A stretch of DNA of 64,000 bases, taken from NCBI RefSeq assembly GCF_022201045.2, contig NC_068559.1, positions 22,637,501 to 22,701,500 of the forward strand, given 5' to 3'. The stretch comes from Citrus sinensis. Its lineage: Eukaryota; Streptophyta; Magnoliopsida; Sapindales; Rutaceae. Position 1 is the stretch's first letter. Each line of letters opens with the position of its first letter. Below, piece after piece: positions 42,126-54,077 of the stretch. The position numbers and the translations under genes were made by a program. A model generated the notes under the pieces. The model saw only the letters and a program-made list of their open reading frames with translations, made no database searches and was not told the origin of the DNA.

Positions 42126-42515
42126 AAACATACTATAGGAAAAGATTAATAATGACAATAAATTAAGAAATGCAGCACAATCTGGGTGTAGTAATTTCTC
42201 AAGTTTGTTGACTAGTTAAATTCGTCAACCTTCATATCTTAATTTTACATATCCCGTATCCAAACAAAATCACATAACATTCTAATTCTATTTATTACCT
42301 TGGATGGTAATGGATTCCATTTCATTAAATTCTTTTCAATACCTCTCCAACATGATGCAACGCCATTCGATTTTAAGCTGATGTACAAATGATCTGGTTA
42401 TAGTTCATTAGTTCGCTCCAATATCTAAACAAATACAATTAATTACAAAAATAAAAGTACCTTGAAATCAATATCTTTTAACAGTGAGCATAAAAAGATG
42501 TAATAATTTTTTATT
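42126..42515. other. Non-coding spacer between Copia relic and MITE
   Basis: AT-rich sequence with no gene or clear repeat ends. The last six bases form the left target duplication of the following MITE. Confidence 0.5.
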
Positions 42516-42982
42516 GAGAAATTATCATTTTATTACCAAAATTTTACTGACATATCATATCGGTACCAATGTTTGCCGAAAAATACATTTTACTATCAAA
42601 GTTTTGAGCTGTTATTAATTCACTACCATTTTGTTAAGAAAAAATTAATGTTTAACGGAAATTGAGTTAAAAGTCGATTTTACCCAAAAAAATTTGGTAG
42701 TAAAATGATAATTCTCCTAAAAAATCGGTAGTAAAATGACAATTTTCCTAAAAATTTAGTAGTAAAATGATAATTTATCTATCAAATTACCAGATAATTT
42801 TACTCTTACAGCTGAAAATGTCTTTGATACCCTTATGACATCAGTAAATTTTTAATGTTGTTAACGGATTTGTAGTGAATTGATAACGACGCAAAATTTT
42901 AATAGTAAAATATATTTTTTGACAAACCTTAATACTAACATGATATATCAGTAAAACTTTAATAGTAAAATGATAACATCCC
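42516..42982. mobile_element. Fold-back MITE, ~467 bp, TTTATT target duplication
   Basis: The left arm (from GAGAAATTATCATTTTA at 42516, ~105 bp) is the imperfect reverse complement of the right arm (which ends TAAAATGATAACATCCC at 42982). TTTATT flanks both sides (42510-42515, 42983-42988). The middle contains repeats of a GGTAGTAAAATGA-AATT unit. No coding capacity. Confidence 0.7.
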
Positions 42983-43892
42983 TTTATTAAATCATCCAAC
43001 AACTTAGTCATGCAATACGTATCTATCAGGCGTTAACACAATGTCAAGCTTCATGAGTGGAGCATTCATATCCTTTCGTCTATTAACCATCATATATGAC
43101 TCATTTCGATTCTTATTTGGGTCTGCCTAACTTACCTTCAACGTAAGTTACGCTCAGCCCGTCCAATTTCATATAGCCCCCTTATACTCTATACTATTTA
43201 TATTTTATTCATAAATATTATAAATTTTTTGAAATGTAAAATTTTGTTTAACCCCCTCTACTCAATTTTATTTTATTAAAATCATAGAGTATGAATTCAC
43301 CTCCATAATTTTAAATTCTCAAAATAACCTCCATTTAATTAAAAATATAATTATTGTTAAATGAATTATAATTATAATTATAATTTTATTATAATCATAA
43401 ATATTTTTTAATAGATTATTTTTATTATTAATAACGATAATAAAAAATATTATAATTAATTAATCTATTAACAATAATTAATAATATTTTTATTAAATTG
43501 TTAGTAATAATAATAATAATTAATGATAATCAACATATTTATGATTATAATAAAATGGAATAAACACTGAGTCTATATTTATATAGGAGACTCTTTTATA
43601 TTTCTATACATTTTAATTTCAAGTACTTTTAGGATTTTTTTTGTTACCTTCATAAATAATGATTTTGTAGGCATCTCATTATTAAACGGTCATTTTTAAG
43701 TGCTTTTTGCTAAGTTGTTACACATTCGAGGATGTAAACACATTTTTCTTGTTTCTATTTTTTAAATACAAAATTATTTTGGGTCCGCCTAACTTACGTT
43801 CAACGTAAGTTACGCTCAGCCCATCCAATTTCATATAGTCCCCCTATACTCTATATTATTTATAAATATTAAAAACTTTTTGAAATAAAAAA

Positions 43893-44282
43893 TTTCGTTT
43901 AACCCCCTCTACTCAATTTTATTTTATTAAAACCATAGAGTATGAATTCGCCCCCATAATTTTAAATTCTCAAAATAATCTCCATTTAATTAAAAATATA
44001 ATTATTTTTAAATGAATTATAATTATAATTATAATTTTATTATAATCATAAATATTTTTTAATAGATTATTGTTATTAAAATAAAATTTTGTTTAGCCCC
44101 CTCTACTCAATTTTATTTTATTAAAACCATAGACTATAAATTCGCCCCCATAATTTTAAATTCTCAAAATAACCTCCATTTAATTAAAAATATAATTATT
44201 TTTAAATGAATTATAATTATAATTATAATTTTATTATAATCATAAATATTTTTTAATAGATTATTGTTATTATTAATAACAA
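43893..44282 (+). repeat. ~194-bp tandem unit, two copies, inside module B
   Basis: The AACCCCCTCTACTCAATT motif at 43901 recurs as AGCCCCCTCTACTCAATT at 44095. The ~190 bp following each are nearly identical through CATAAATATTTTTTAATAG. Confidence 0.85.
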
Positions 44283-45293
44283 GAATAAAAAGCATTATAA
44301 ATTGTTAATAATAATAATAATTAATGATTATCTAACTAATAGTAAATATATTGCTAATGCTACCTTCGACTTTAAATACTCATTATCGGGTTTCAAGAGA
44401 CAAATGAATGATAATTTCTGTCAGAATTTTAAGCTTGACCCAATAAAAATAATTTTGTATTTAAAAAATAGAAGCAAGAAAAATGTGTTTACATCCTCGA
44501 ATGTGTAACAACTAAGCAAAAAGCACTTAAAAATGACCGTTTAATAATGAGATGCCTACAAAATCATTATTTATGAAGGTAACAAAAAAAATCCTAAAAG
44601 TACTTGAAATTAAAATGTATAGAAATATAAAAGAGTCTCCTATATAAATATAGACTCAGTGTTTATTCCATTTTATTATAATCATAAATATGTTGATTAT
44701 CATTAATTATTATTATTATTACTAACAATTTAATAAAAATATTATTAATTATTGTTAATAGATTAATTAATTATAATATTTTTTATTATCGTTATTAATA
44801 ATAACAATAATCTATTAAAAAATATTTATGATTATAATAAAATTATAATTATAATTATAATTCATTTAACAATAATTATATTTTTAATTAAATGGAGGTT
44901 ATTTTGAGAATTTAAAATTATGGGGGCGAATTCATACTCTATGGTTTTAATAAAATAAAATTGAGTAGAGGGGGTTAAACGAAATTTTACATTTCAAAAA
45001 ATTTATAATATTTATAAATAAAATATAAATAGTATAGAGTATAAGGGGGCTATATGAAATTGGACGGGCTGAGCGTAACTTACGTTGAAGGTAAGTTAGG
45101 CAGACCCAATTATTTTTATTGGGTCAAGCTTAAAATTCTGACAGAAATTATCATTCATTGGTCTCTTGAAACCCGATAATGAGTATTTAAAGTCGAAGGT
45201 AGCATTAGCAATATATTTACTATTAGTTAGATAATCATTAATTATTATTATTATTAACATTTTATAATGCTTTTTATTCTTGTTATTAATAAT

Positions 45294-45860
45294 AACAATA
45301 ATCTATTAAAAAATATTTATGATTATAATAAAATTATAATTATAATTATAATTCATTTAAAAATAATTATATTTTTAATTAAATGGAGATTATTTTGAGA
45401 ATTTAAAATTATGGGGGCGAATTTATATTCTATGGTTTTAATAAAATAAAATTGAGTAGAGGGGGCTAAACAAAATTTTATTTTAATAACAATAATCTAT
45501 TAAAAAATATTTATGATTATAATAAAATTATAATTATAATTCATTTAAAAATAATTATATTTTTAATTAAATGGAGATTATTTTGAGAATTTAAAATTAT
45601 GGGGGCGAATTTATATTCTATGGTTTTAATAAAATAAAATTGAGTAGAGGGGGCTAAACAAAATTTTATTTTAATAACAATAATCTATTAAAAAATATTT
45701 ATGATTATAATAAAATTATAATTATAATTCATTTAAAAATAATTATATTTTTAATTAAATAGAGATTATTTTGAGAATTTAAAATTATGGGGGTGAATTC
45801 ATACTCTATGGTTTTAATAAAATAAAATTGAGTAGAGGGGGTTAAACGAAATTTTTTATT
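45294..45860 (-). repeat. ~188-194-bp tandem unit, three copies, inside module B'
   Basis: AACAATAATCTATTAAAA begins at 45294, 45488 and 45676. The units are near-identical and inverted relative to those of module B. B has two units and B' three, so the arms differ in repeat number. Confidence 0.85.
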
Positions 45861-45880
45861 TCAAAAAATTCATAAAAATC

Positions 45881-47274
45881 TCGCTTTCGCGTTTATCGCA
45901 CAGTGCTTGCCTTGGCATTGGCCAATGGTTGGCGTGTCGTATACGAAAAAGTGTGGGTAAATTTACAAAACTAACCCTAAAACTTTTCAATTTTTCGAAT
46001 GTACTTCCTTTTTCATCTTTTCACCAAGTGCGAAAAAAATCAAGGTTAAGAGCTTTAAATCTACAAAATTTGATCAACAAAACAATATATTAACTCGGCA
46101 TACTAACTTTGCTAAAGTTTTGTGTTTTGACTTAGATTAAAAAGATGCATAAAGAAGCAAATTTATAGCTTGCACACGGAGCCAGAGAAAATCTTTGACC
46201 TAGTAGCTGGGAGTAGATACAAAAGATGGACAACCATCGCACAAGTACCTAAACTTCGATAAAATTCACCTTAATCACAAAAAAAGAAAAAAAAAATCAA
46301 GATTATTTTTGGCACTTGGCACTGTCAATATGCAAAACAGAGTGGCGATGAAAACAAGATTTGACGAGGCATTCACTTCAATAAAATAAAACCTAATTGT
46401 TCTATGTTCTAATGACAAACAACTCAACTAGGCTGCGACACAAGAAAATGCTTCTCTAGCAGCAGCTAACAAGTATACATCTTGCATGAAAGAAAAATAC
46501 AGATGGCTTGAACACTAACCACCAAGAAGTCTGTGACATAGACCAGGTACAAAAGAAACATAGAGGAGATAGCCGCTAAGAAGCAAAAATGGGAACAGAA
46601 GGCTGTATGATCTACGAATCTTCAGAATAGCATCAAGCTTCTTCAGCGAAAGCCCCTCGAGAGCGACAAGCCTATTATTGCTAATTGTGCTTTTGTGATT
46701 TTGTATTTTCATTTAACAGCAAGTGTCGGATTTTTACTCTGGTCCCGATCCAAACTAATTCTGCTAATTCTACAAGTGAATTATTCCTCACAGCAGCAAC
46801 AGACCCTTACTGCCAGAGGGGTTAGCTTGATGTCCTGATGATGTTCTCTGTATGGTGCTTGCTGCCACTAAAACAACATTCAACCTAGAAAAAGATAATG
46901 TTCCATTTCACTTGTGTTATGCAAAAATCAAAGTTGGAGAACTGACTGGAAAATAAAGTAACGAAATTTCCTATCACTGCAAAACTTGTTATTAGCAGCT
47001 CAGCATCAAAATTTCAGAATATGTAGGATGAGGAGAAAAAAAAAAGGAAAAAAAAATTTGGGGCCAGTCTGGTACTTAGCTTCTTTAACCTACAACCAGT
47101 AACCTAAAAAAGCTTGGCAGAAAAATAATAACAACAATTAGTGTACACTCAGTCACTCACAGCTACCATGAATGCAGCAGAAGCATGACATACAATTGCT
47201 ACAACCGTTGAGAACCCTTTCAAGATGCAGCATTCAGCGATTTCAACCACTTTCAATGCCAAACCATCACAGAT
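45881..47274. other. Region downstream of the SETD9-like gene; possible 3' UTR or exons
   Basis: After the repeat complex ends, base composition becomes more gene-like. On the minus strand, 46712-46515 encodes 65 residues with a hydrophobic stretch (SLLFPFLLLSGYLLYVSFV). Another exon-like stretch, ~46866-46776, reads WQQAPYREHHQDIKLTPLA and then ends VRVCCCCEE and stop, after a TTTTAG acceptor-like site. I could not join either to the SETD9-like frame or recognise a family. They may be an alternative 3' end or long 3' UTR. Confidence 0.35.
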
Positions 47275-49241
47275 TTAGCTCCATCTTCTTCGATCCTCCT
47301 CTTCATCCACTGGAGAATACCATACTGGCCGTCTCTTGGAGTTGCTCAACCTGTAGTTTAAGAGGACTTCTTCATCACAAATTGCCCTAGTAGCCACAAG
47401 CGCAAGAGTTTTCAAAACTGGAGTGCTCGACCCACTTCCACTCCCCCATTTAAACCAAAAGCTACCAAATCTCCTCATATTTACTTCTTCCGCATTTCCA
47501 AATGAAATATTTGGAATATAGGGTCTCATATCCTTTTCAGTCAATGGAAAGTCATATGGGCAAATCATGACATTTGGAACCATACCCTTCGCCGGATGGT
47601 TGGCAAAATGAGCCAAGGCCAGTGGGTTTCTCCTCTCCAACATCTCACTGCCACTACCCCCTCGCTTATTATCCATAGGCTTACTAAGCAGCTTCCAGAA
47701 CTGATCTGAACCTTTTTCAGCACCTTTGCTGTTTGGCATTATTTCAGGAAGTGTTAAGCCATCCCACAGTTCCCGGGTGTCCCACCCAGAGCCCCAAGGT
47801 TGTGCATTGATTACAGTCCCATCATACCTAGTGATCAAATATGGATTCTGTGCATCAACTCTTGGGTACCCAGGAATATAACGGTAATAAGCAGGGGAAT
47901 AAATTATGCCAGGATAGATGGCTATTACAGCACCAACATTGGCTTCACCACATAAAAATAAACCTTGGCCAGCTTCCTCGTGGGGTATTTGAGATGGTTT
48001 GAGATCAAGAGTGTAGCCAATGGCATCCTTCAATCTCTGTGACAATTCTGTTCGTGTTAGCTGCCTTGTCTGAGGTACAACTGTGCTGAAAAATCATCAG
48101 TAATCAGAATTGAAGGGCAATGGTGCCAAAAAAAATAATAAATAAATAAAAATTAACTGGGTTTTGTTTCACAGCCTAGTTAAATGTCCAGGGTAAAAGC
48201 TGAATGATAGGTGCAGTACCAATAACCTAAAATTAAATTACTCAATATGGTATAATATGATATGACATGATCTGTATTATATACTATCCACATTTTCTTA
48301 TTTTCCTAATATTTAGTAATTCCTTTCTTTGTGTTTTATATATCAGTAATAATTTCTTTAACCTAATGGCTAATTTTTTCATTAATAAGGAAAAAAAGAA
48401 AAGCAATAGAAGCTCTTTAGTATCAAAAAGCAACAATCGTAATTGAGCATCCCAAAGTGAGCCCACTCATCATACAATACCAGAAAACAACTTTAGAAAA
48501 CTGACAAGCAAACATCAAATTGAAAACTCACCAGGAGAGTCGGTAGGTCTGGCAGTCGGGCCAACGGCAAAGCTGAGACCACTCCGGCGAGGAGCAGCAT
48601 TTGACGCTGCAGATGACTCAATCGGCACATTTTTCTCAGGAAGAAGAAGAATTTCATCCATAGACAAGCAGAATCTTTTGATCTGAGAATGGATATTGTC
48701 TTGTACTTGCTGCTGCTGATCAGAGAGAGATGCTTTACCAGCCATGTCAATAATTTCTTCCGCATCTGCCTCCTCCGCATCCCTTCCCAGACGATTGTAA
48801 CTGAATAACATATAATTGTTTCATGAGCCACGCAATCCTATACGATTATAGAAAACCCAGATTCGTTTCGGAAAATCAATCAAATCACAAGTTCAAGTTC
48901 AAGGGCAAGGAATAAAGCATTATAAGTTTGAGATAATTTGATCAACCCCATCAAATATAAACATGTTAATTCTATGTATTCAATTCAAAGTTCAATTTGA
49001 ATTTTTCAAAACCAGATGTGAGGGAGGGACGTCACCTGGTGTATAGGAAGAGACGATTCATGTCAGCTTCAAATTGGAGCTGCCTTGGATCCCTTGCGAA
49101 CGTTGGGCTTTTTGCCAGAGTCTTCACCGCCTGTACGCAAAAAAAAATTTAAAACTCACTCGCTCATTCATTCACACATAGATTCAAAGGAAAATAAATA
49201 AATCATTATACCTCCTGAAATTTCTGAAACAGAAACGCCAT
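47275..49241 (-). CDS. SETD9-like SET-domain protein, 399 aa
   Basis: Minus-strand exons: 49212-49241, 49036-49130, 48532-48800, 47275-48080. The N-terminal ~130 residues are charged and helical, with a Pro/Ala/Arg region near 115-130. The SET-like region spans ~160-385: GQGLFL (169-174), VIAIYPG, a Y-x-I-x-RYDGTVI block, [11 protein letters not shown] (283-293) with downstream [13 protein letters not shown], then [18 protein letters not shown] (373-375). These blocks line up in order with those I know of animal SETD9, a poorly studied putative methyltransferase. The NH and PN of the SET NH-x-C-x-PN motif are kept but Cys is absent, while the late Tyr is kept. Activity and substrate are unknown. 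For the last exon I chose the second of two AG sites (GCACAG) because the first leads to a stop. Confidence 0.75.
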
Positions 49242-50640
49242 TTCTCTCTCTCGCACTCTGCTGACCTTTGAAGAATTGAAGTTCGAAGTGTGTGCTGCTT
49301 TTGTTAGTTTTGCTCACGAAGAAGACAAAATGGTGTTTTTGTGAAAGAGTTTTGACATCCCGTTTAATTTCCTCGTACAAGTTAGAACCCTCCTTGATTG
49401 AAATTATCTAATCAAAGGCAAATTAATTTAATTTTTATTTTGAAAGAAAATTTAATGGAACACTTATATTCATCCTTTTTTTTTTTAATTTACAGATATA
49501 TTTTAAATTTAATTTTTTTTAGAAACTCGTAAGAATTTAGAGTTATGAAAATAAAAATTATATGGTAAAAGAGTTTTTTTTTTTTTTTTTATGATACCAT
49601 TGTATGTGTTTTTACAATATTATACACTCTTAAATTTAAGTGTTTTATTCTTAATTATTCATTTAATATAATGGTAAATAAATAATTAATTACTTAAAAG
49701 GCCGCAAAAGCCTTCAGCCTCATTTTTTTAAAATGTTAATTAGACTCAAATCCTTTTTTTGAAGCTTATAAATCTTGTAAAAGCCCAATACATCTATTTT
49801 TTATTTTGTAAAATTTCATGAATTGAAAAATTCTTCATCATATAGCAAATGCATTCTGAAGAATACACAAGTAAATTGCTTAAATTTTATTAGTTGAGAG
49901 AGAAAATATTGAATTTCTATGACAATGACATTTGACCTTCGGAATTGAATCCATTGCTCCTCTCTCATTGCTGGAAACAGGTCTGTTGTTGTGCAACTAT
50001 GATGCAATGCCTAATTACAGCTTCTAACTTTAAGAACCTGTTTATATTTCAATATACCAACTTTATCTAAAATAATATGCACATATAAGCAATATATATA
50101 TATATATATATAATGAAGCTTACCTCCTTAAATGTGTCAAGAATTCAATTTCAAATAAAAAGAACTTGAGTATTGTATTTTACCATATCTCTTTTTATTT
50201 TTTAATTCTTAATCACCCCTTAATTGGTTTGTTAACACTAAAATCTATATTATTTTTAAAATAATTACAAATTCTTATTAATAGAGATAATGCATACAAT
50301 TGATTAGATTTAATCGTATATCTTTCTTACATTATTGATGTTGTAAAAAAATTACAGTATCATAAAGGGAATCATAATAAAATTAAAATAGTTTAAAGTT
50401 TTATTATTTATATGAACTTTATAAATAAAAATTTAAAAGAAATATTCTTTTTAACATAAAATTTTATAATAAGATATCAATTTGAATTTATAAATTTATA
50501 TTTAATCAATTAAATTATATTTATATTTTATAAAAAAATTATCAAATACTTAATTAATAACATATCATTTAAGATCACATTTAAAATATAAAAAAATTAG
50601 AACGTCTATTATTACTACTCAGTACTTTAATGTTAAAATC
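49242..50640. other. AT-rich spacer upstream of the SETD9-like and ARL2 genes
   Basis: Very AT-rich, with poly-T runs (49477, 49566-49590) and an AT microsatellite at 50092-50112. The first ~150 bases hold the SETD9-like 5' UTR and promoter; no TATA box was clear. Nothing else was recognised. Confidence 0.55.
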
Positions 50641-50834
50641 TCTCGTCTTCGTGAAAAATGTTCGTTTTTTGGGCTTCACATTGCTGGGCCGGGTGGGACC
50701 ATGCATGCTGTCCCTTATCCATGCCCCGGATCCATGCATATACACAAACCCAACCCAGCTTTATACCACCACGGACATCCAAATCCAATGTTCAATTAAT
50801 CAATTTGGCGTCATTTTGTCCGTTCAAAAGAAGC

Positions 50835-50846
50835 AACGACGTCGTT
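50835..50846. promoter_or_regulatory. AACGACGTCGTT palindrome upstream of ARL2
   Basis: A perfect 12-bp palindrome with a GACGTC core, the type of site bound by plant bZIP factors. It lies in the more GC-rich stretch just before the presumed ARL2 5' UTR. Binding is inferred from the motif only. Confidence 0.45.
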
Positions 50847-51098
50847 TTCGACAGATCGAAATCGAAAATACACAATATTGCTGTTTTCTTCGCGCTCCAC
50901 AACCACGGCGCAGAGCACAGACGCACTCACTCACACACACCGCACGACGCCCCCGCTGTCAACTCCGTTCAGGTACACCGGCGTTGCAGCTTCTTGTCGT
51001 TCCAGTCTTCCAGCTGCTGACATCTTGAGCCGTTCACTTCCGATCCAGCTGCTGCCGTCGCTGCCTCCTTCTTCGTTCGCCGTCGTCAGCCGCACAAG

Positions 51099-52396
51099 GT
51101 AAGGAATTAAGGTTATACATATGTTTGCGATTCCAAATGGTGATGATTGGGACAGCTGTATTTCTGTAATTCAATTCATAATTCCATACACACGTATTTT
51201 TTTATAATGGCTGTTTTTATTTTATAATTCAATCGGGGTTGGCAAGGACATATAGAGACTGAAAATTGAAAATAAACAATAGCTCATGTCGTAGCCATGA
51301 ACCTGAAGAAGCATAACTGTCTGAAATTAAATCTCGATTAAGCACATCTAGGACTGTAATAGAGTCAATAAAGTGATAACTAGCCCTTGCGTAGTGCTTA
51401 ATTAATTCGTGTTGTGGTCCTTAATTATCACCAATCTTCACTCTACCCAATTGCCCATTAATGGAGTTTGCATACTGGCCCATCAGAGCTATATGGCATT
51501 TTCTCACGGATAATGCTTAATTAATTCTTGTTCTTAATCAAACACGTTCAGAATGCCCTAATTTGTTTCTTCATTTTCTGTCCGTTAATGCTTGATCAGT
51601 GGTGGTTAATTGTTGCTGATTTGGAACTGTTGTCTTGAGTGTTGATGGCGATGGACATGAATTATTAATCATGTTTGTCATTTGAAGATGTAACTTTGGT
51701 AGCTTTATTTAACTGAAGTACTCGTTGTTTTTTTTTATTTTTTATTTTTTTGTTTTGTTAACTTTTAAAAAGACTCGTTGAAATGTTGAGGATGCTTGGT
51801 AGTTAATATTTGTTTTTCATTCATTGACTGGGCTGAGATTTGAGATTTTGGAATTTTAGGTGGCTGCCTAGTGAATTTTTTGAAATTGAATTGTTGTAAC
51901 CCAAAATGAACCCAAACCGAAACTTAGACCTGAATTTTCAAATCCAACCGAAGGGGTTGCCATCCAAACAACCGAAACCAAAACCCGATTTGCCCACCTC
52001 TACACAATGATATATAATGGTGTGGCTTACTGCATCCAATTTAAGTTTTTTCCCTAATTACATAAAACCAAAAACTTCACTGTGAAGTGCGTGATATGGT
52101 AAGCTCTCTTTTTTCTTTAAATTTGGTATATGCTTGGATGCATCTGAATACCGTGAACGAATCAATCGACTTGCTTATAGTTTAAAAAGAAAAATAGTTT
52201 GATTAAATGTGTCAAGTGCTGATGCAATTTGTTAACTAAATGAATGAACAGTTTTATTCTGTGATATTTCAAAATATAATTTATTTTTGCACAATGTTTA
52301 GCGTTTTGTTGTTTTGTGCTGCTAGTGCTGTTGATAGTAGAAATAAGTAAGCTGAATCAGCCGAAAATGTTTAGGAAATTTTCCTTTTATTTTTAG
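51099..52396 (+). other. Likely 5'-UTR intron of the ARL2 gene
   Basis: CACAAG|GTAAGG at 51093-51104 is a good donor and TTTTTAG at 52390-52396 a good acceptor, two bases before the ATG. Upstream, 50880-51098 is C/T-rich and GC-rich relative to its surroundings, as for a plant 5' leader. The 1298-bp stretch between is AT-rich and non-coding. Leader introns are common in plant housekeeping genes. Confidence 0.65.
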
Positions 52397-52398
52397 AA

Positions 52399-54077
52399 AT
52401 GGGGCTCCTCAGCATCATAAGGAAGATCAAGAAAAAAGAGAAGGAAATGCGCATTCTTATGGTGTATGTAATTAACTATTTTTCTTTTGTTTGTTTACAA
52501 TCGTGTTTATAATTGTGCGGAACTGTTAATTATTTATTATTTGTTAATTATTTGTTTTGTTTTGTTTTGAAGGGGTCTTGATAATTCTGGGAAGACCACT
52601 ATTGTTTTGAAGATAAACGGAGAAGATACTAGCGTTATCAGTCCTACACTTGGATTCAATATCAAAACCATTACTTACCAAAAGTAAGAACTTTTTATTC
52701 CATGATTTAGGATCATTTTATGTCAGCCAAAAATGAGAATTTGAAGTCTTTAAACGCTGTTTAGTTTTTAGCGCGAACATTTTAGTTCCGATATTTTTTG
52801 AATTTGACAGGTACACTTTAAACATATGGGATGTAGGAGGCCAAAGGACTATAAGATCATATTGGAGGAACTACTTTGAGCAAACTGATGGTTTGGTGTG
52901 GGTGGTTGATAGTTCCGATCTTAGAAGACTGGATGATTGCAAAATGGAACTAGACAATCTTTTAAAGGAAGAGGTATTTGCCTATTGCCATGTTAAGTGT
53001 CTGTTACTTGTTAATTCGAAAAATATGTTCTATAGTATATTTGGTTAGAGTTCCTTTGCATGTTTATGTTAAAAAAAAAAAAAAAAAAAAAGAAGCTATG
53101 ACACTTCTTGATAGAGCAAAAATGATTCAATAAACTTCTTGGTTGGAATTTAGAAATGTGCTTCGAGTATAGGGTTTATTGGCAGTAATCCAACTTATAC
53201 CAGCATTGTGTCTTTAGCAATAAGAATGGGCTTCTTTTTTCTAATGTATGTTATTCTGGGAACTCTTGTTTTTACCACAAAAAGGATGATTCATATTGTA
53301 TTTACAATAGGGCTTAGGTTGTTTTCCGTATTCCAAATATTTGTTCTTCAGCATGTACCTAAATCTCCTTATTTTGTTTTTATTAGGGAGTCTGACCAAC
53401 ATGTTTCAATGTCAGAGGCTATCAGGGGCATCCTTACTGATTCTAGCAAATAAGCAGGACATCAATGGTGCTCTTACCCCAACAGAGATTGCTAAAGTAT
53501 GTTTGTTAACTTAAAGCTTCTTTTTCCCTTTTTTCTAGTTTATGACTTGTTGCTTAGACTTTCATTTAGCATAAGCATATACAGAAAGTTATGTCTTGTG
53601 ATTTGGTATATTTTTCTTTCCCCCTTTCTTTTTAAGATTTTTTGATAGTCAAGCATTTTAAGATGACATGAAAGATGGCTACGCCAGTTGTTCCATTCAT
53701 AAGTGCATCGTTGATGCAAATTTTTTTGCATCAACACATTTCACAAATTTTAGAGGACTTATGGGCTGGGTAGTATCAGATTTCACTATTTATGTCAAAT
53801 ATTTCTGTTTGTGTGATTGTTAGTGCCTTTTTTTTTTTCAATGTTTTTCTTCTTGTTTTCTTTTTCCAAATTGGTTTCTTATGATAAAACTTTCAAACTT
53901 CTTAGGTTCTAAACAAATCTATCTCTAATACAATTGCAGGTTCTGAACTTGGAAGCCATGGACAAAACTCGACACTGGAAAATTGTGGGTTGCAGTGCCT
54001 ACACAGGTGAGGGACTGCTAGAGGGATTTGATTGGTTAGTTCAGGACATTGCCTCCCGGATCTACCTTCTTGACTAA
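52399..54077 (+). CDS. TTN5: ARL2-type small GTPase (TITAN5/HALLIMASCH homologue), 185 aa
   Basis: Exons: 52399-52463, 52573-52683, 52811-52973, 53416-53496, 53940-54077. The protein starts [21 protein letters not shown]-motifs are complete: P-loop GLDNSGKT (23-30), switch I with [14 protein letters not shown] (65-70), NKQD (125-128), and SAY near 159. Length matches ARL2 (184-185 aa). In Arabidopsis TITAN5/HAL encodes ARL2, required for embryo and endosperm division; ARL2 proteins work with tubulin-folding cofactors. Gly2 is present, as in other ARL2 proteins. The [10 protein letters not shown] block and the C-terminal [12 protein letters not shown] are typical. No oddities were seen. A 5'-UTR intron precedes it. 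Confidence 0.96.

Larger units (their letters stand above)
43119..45880. mobile_element. Complex of four inverted/nested repeat modules (A-B-A'-B')
   Basis: Module A 43119-43780 begins GGGTCTGCCTAACTTAC. Module B 43781-44441 begins GGGTCCGCCTAACTTACG and ends AAGCTTGACCC. A' 44447-45107 is the reverse complement of A, ending GTAAGTTAGGCAGACCC. B' 45121-~45880 is the reverse complement of B, starting GGGTCAAGCTT but losing its outer end. Each A/B start carries a short hairpin, CTTACGTT-c-AACGTAAG or its variant. All modules contain AACCCCCTCTACTCAATT-type sequence. No ORF encodes a transposase, so these are non-autonomous. Confidence 0.8.

Noticed and set aside
49168..49380. Minus-strand 70-residue frame overlapping the SETD9-like first exon
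   Set aside because: It is out of frame with the ATG at 49241 and the two proper splice joins, and has no recognisable content.
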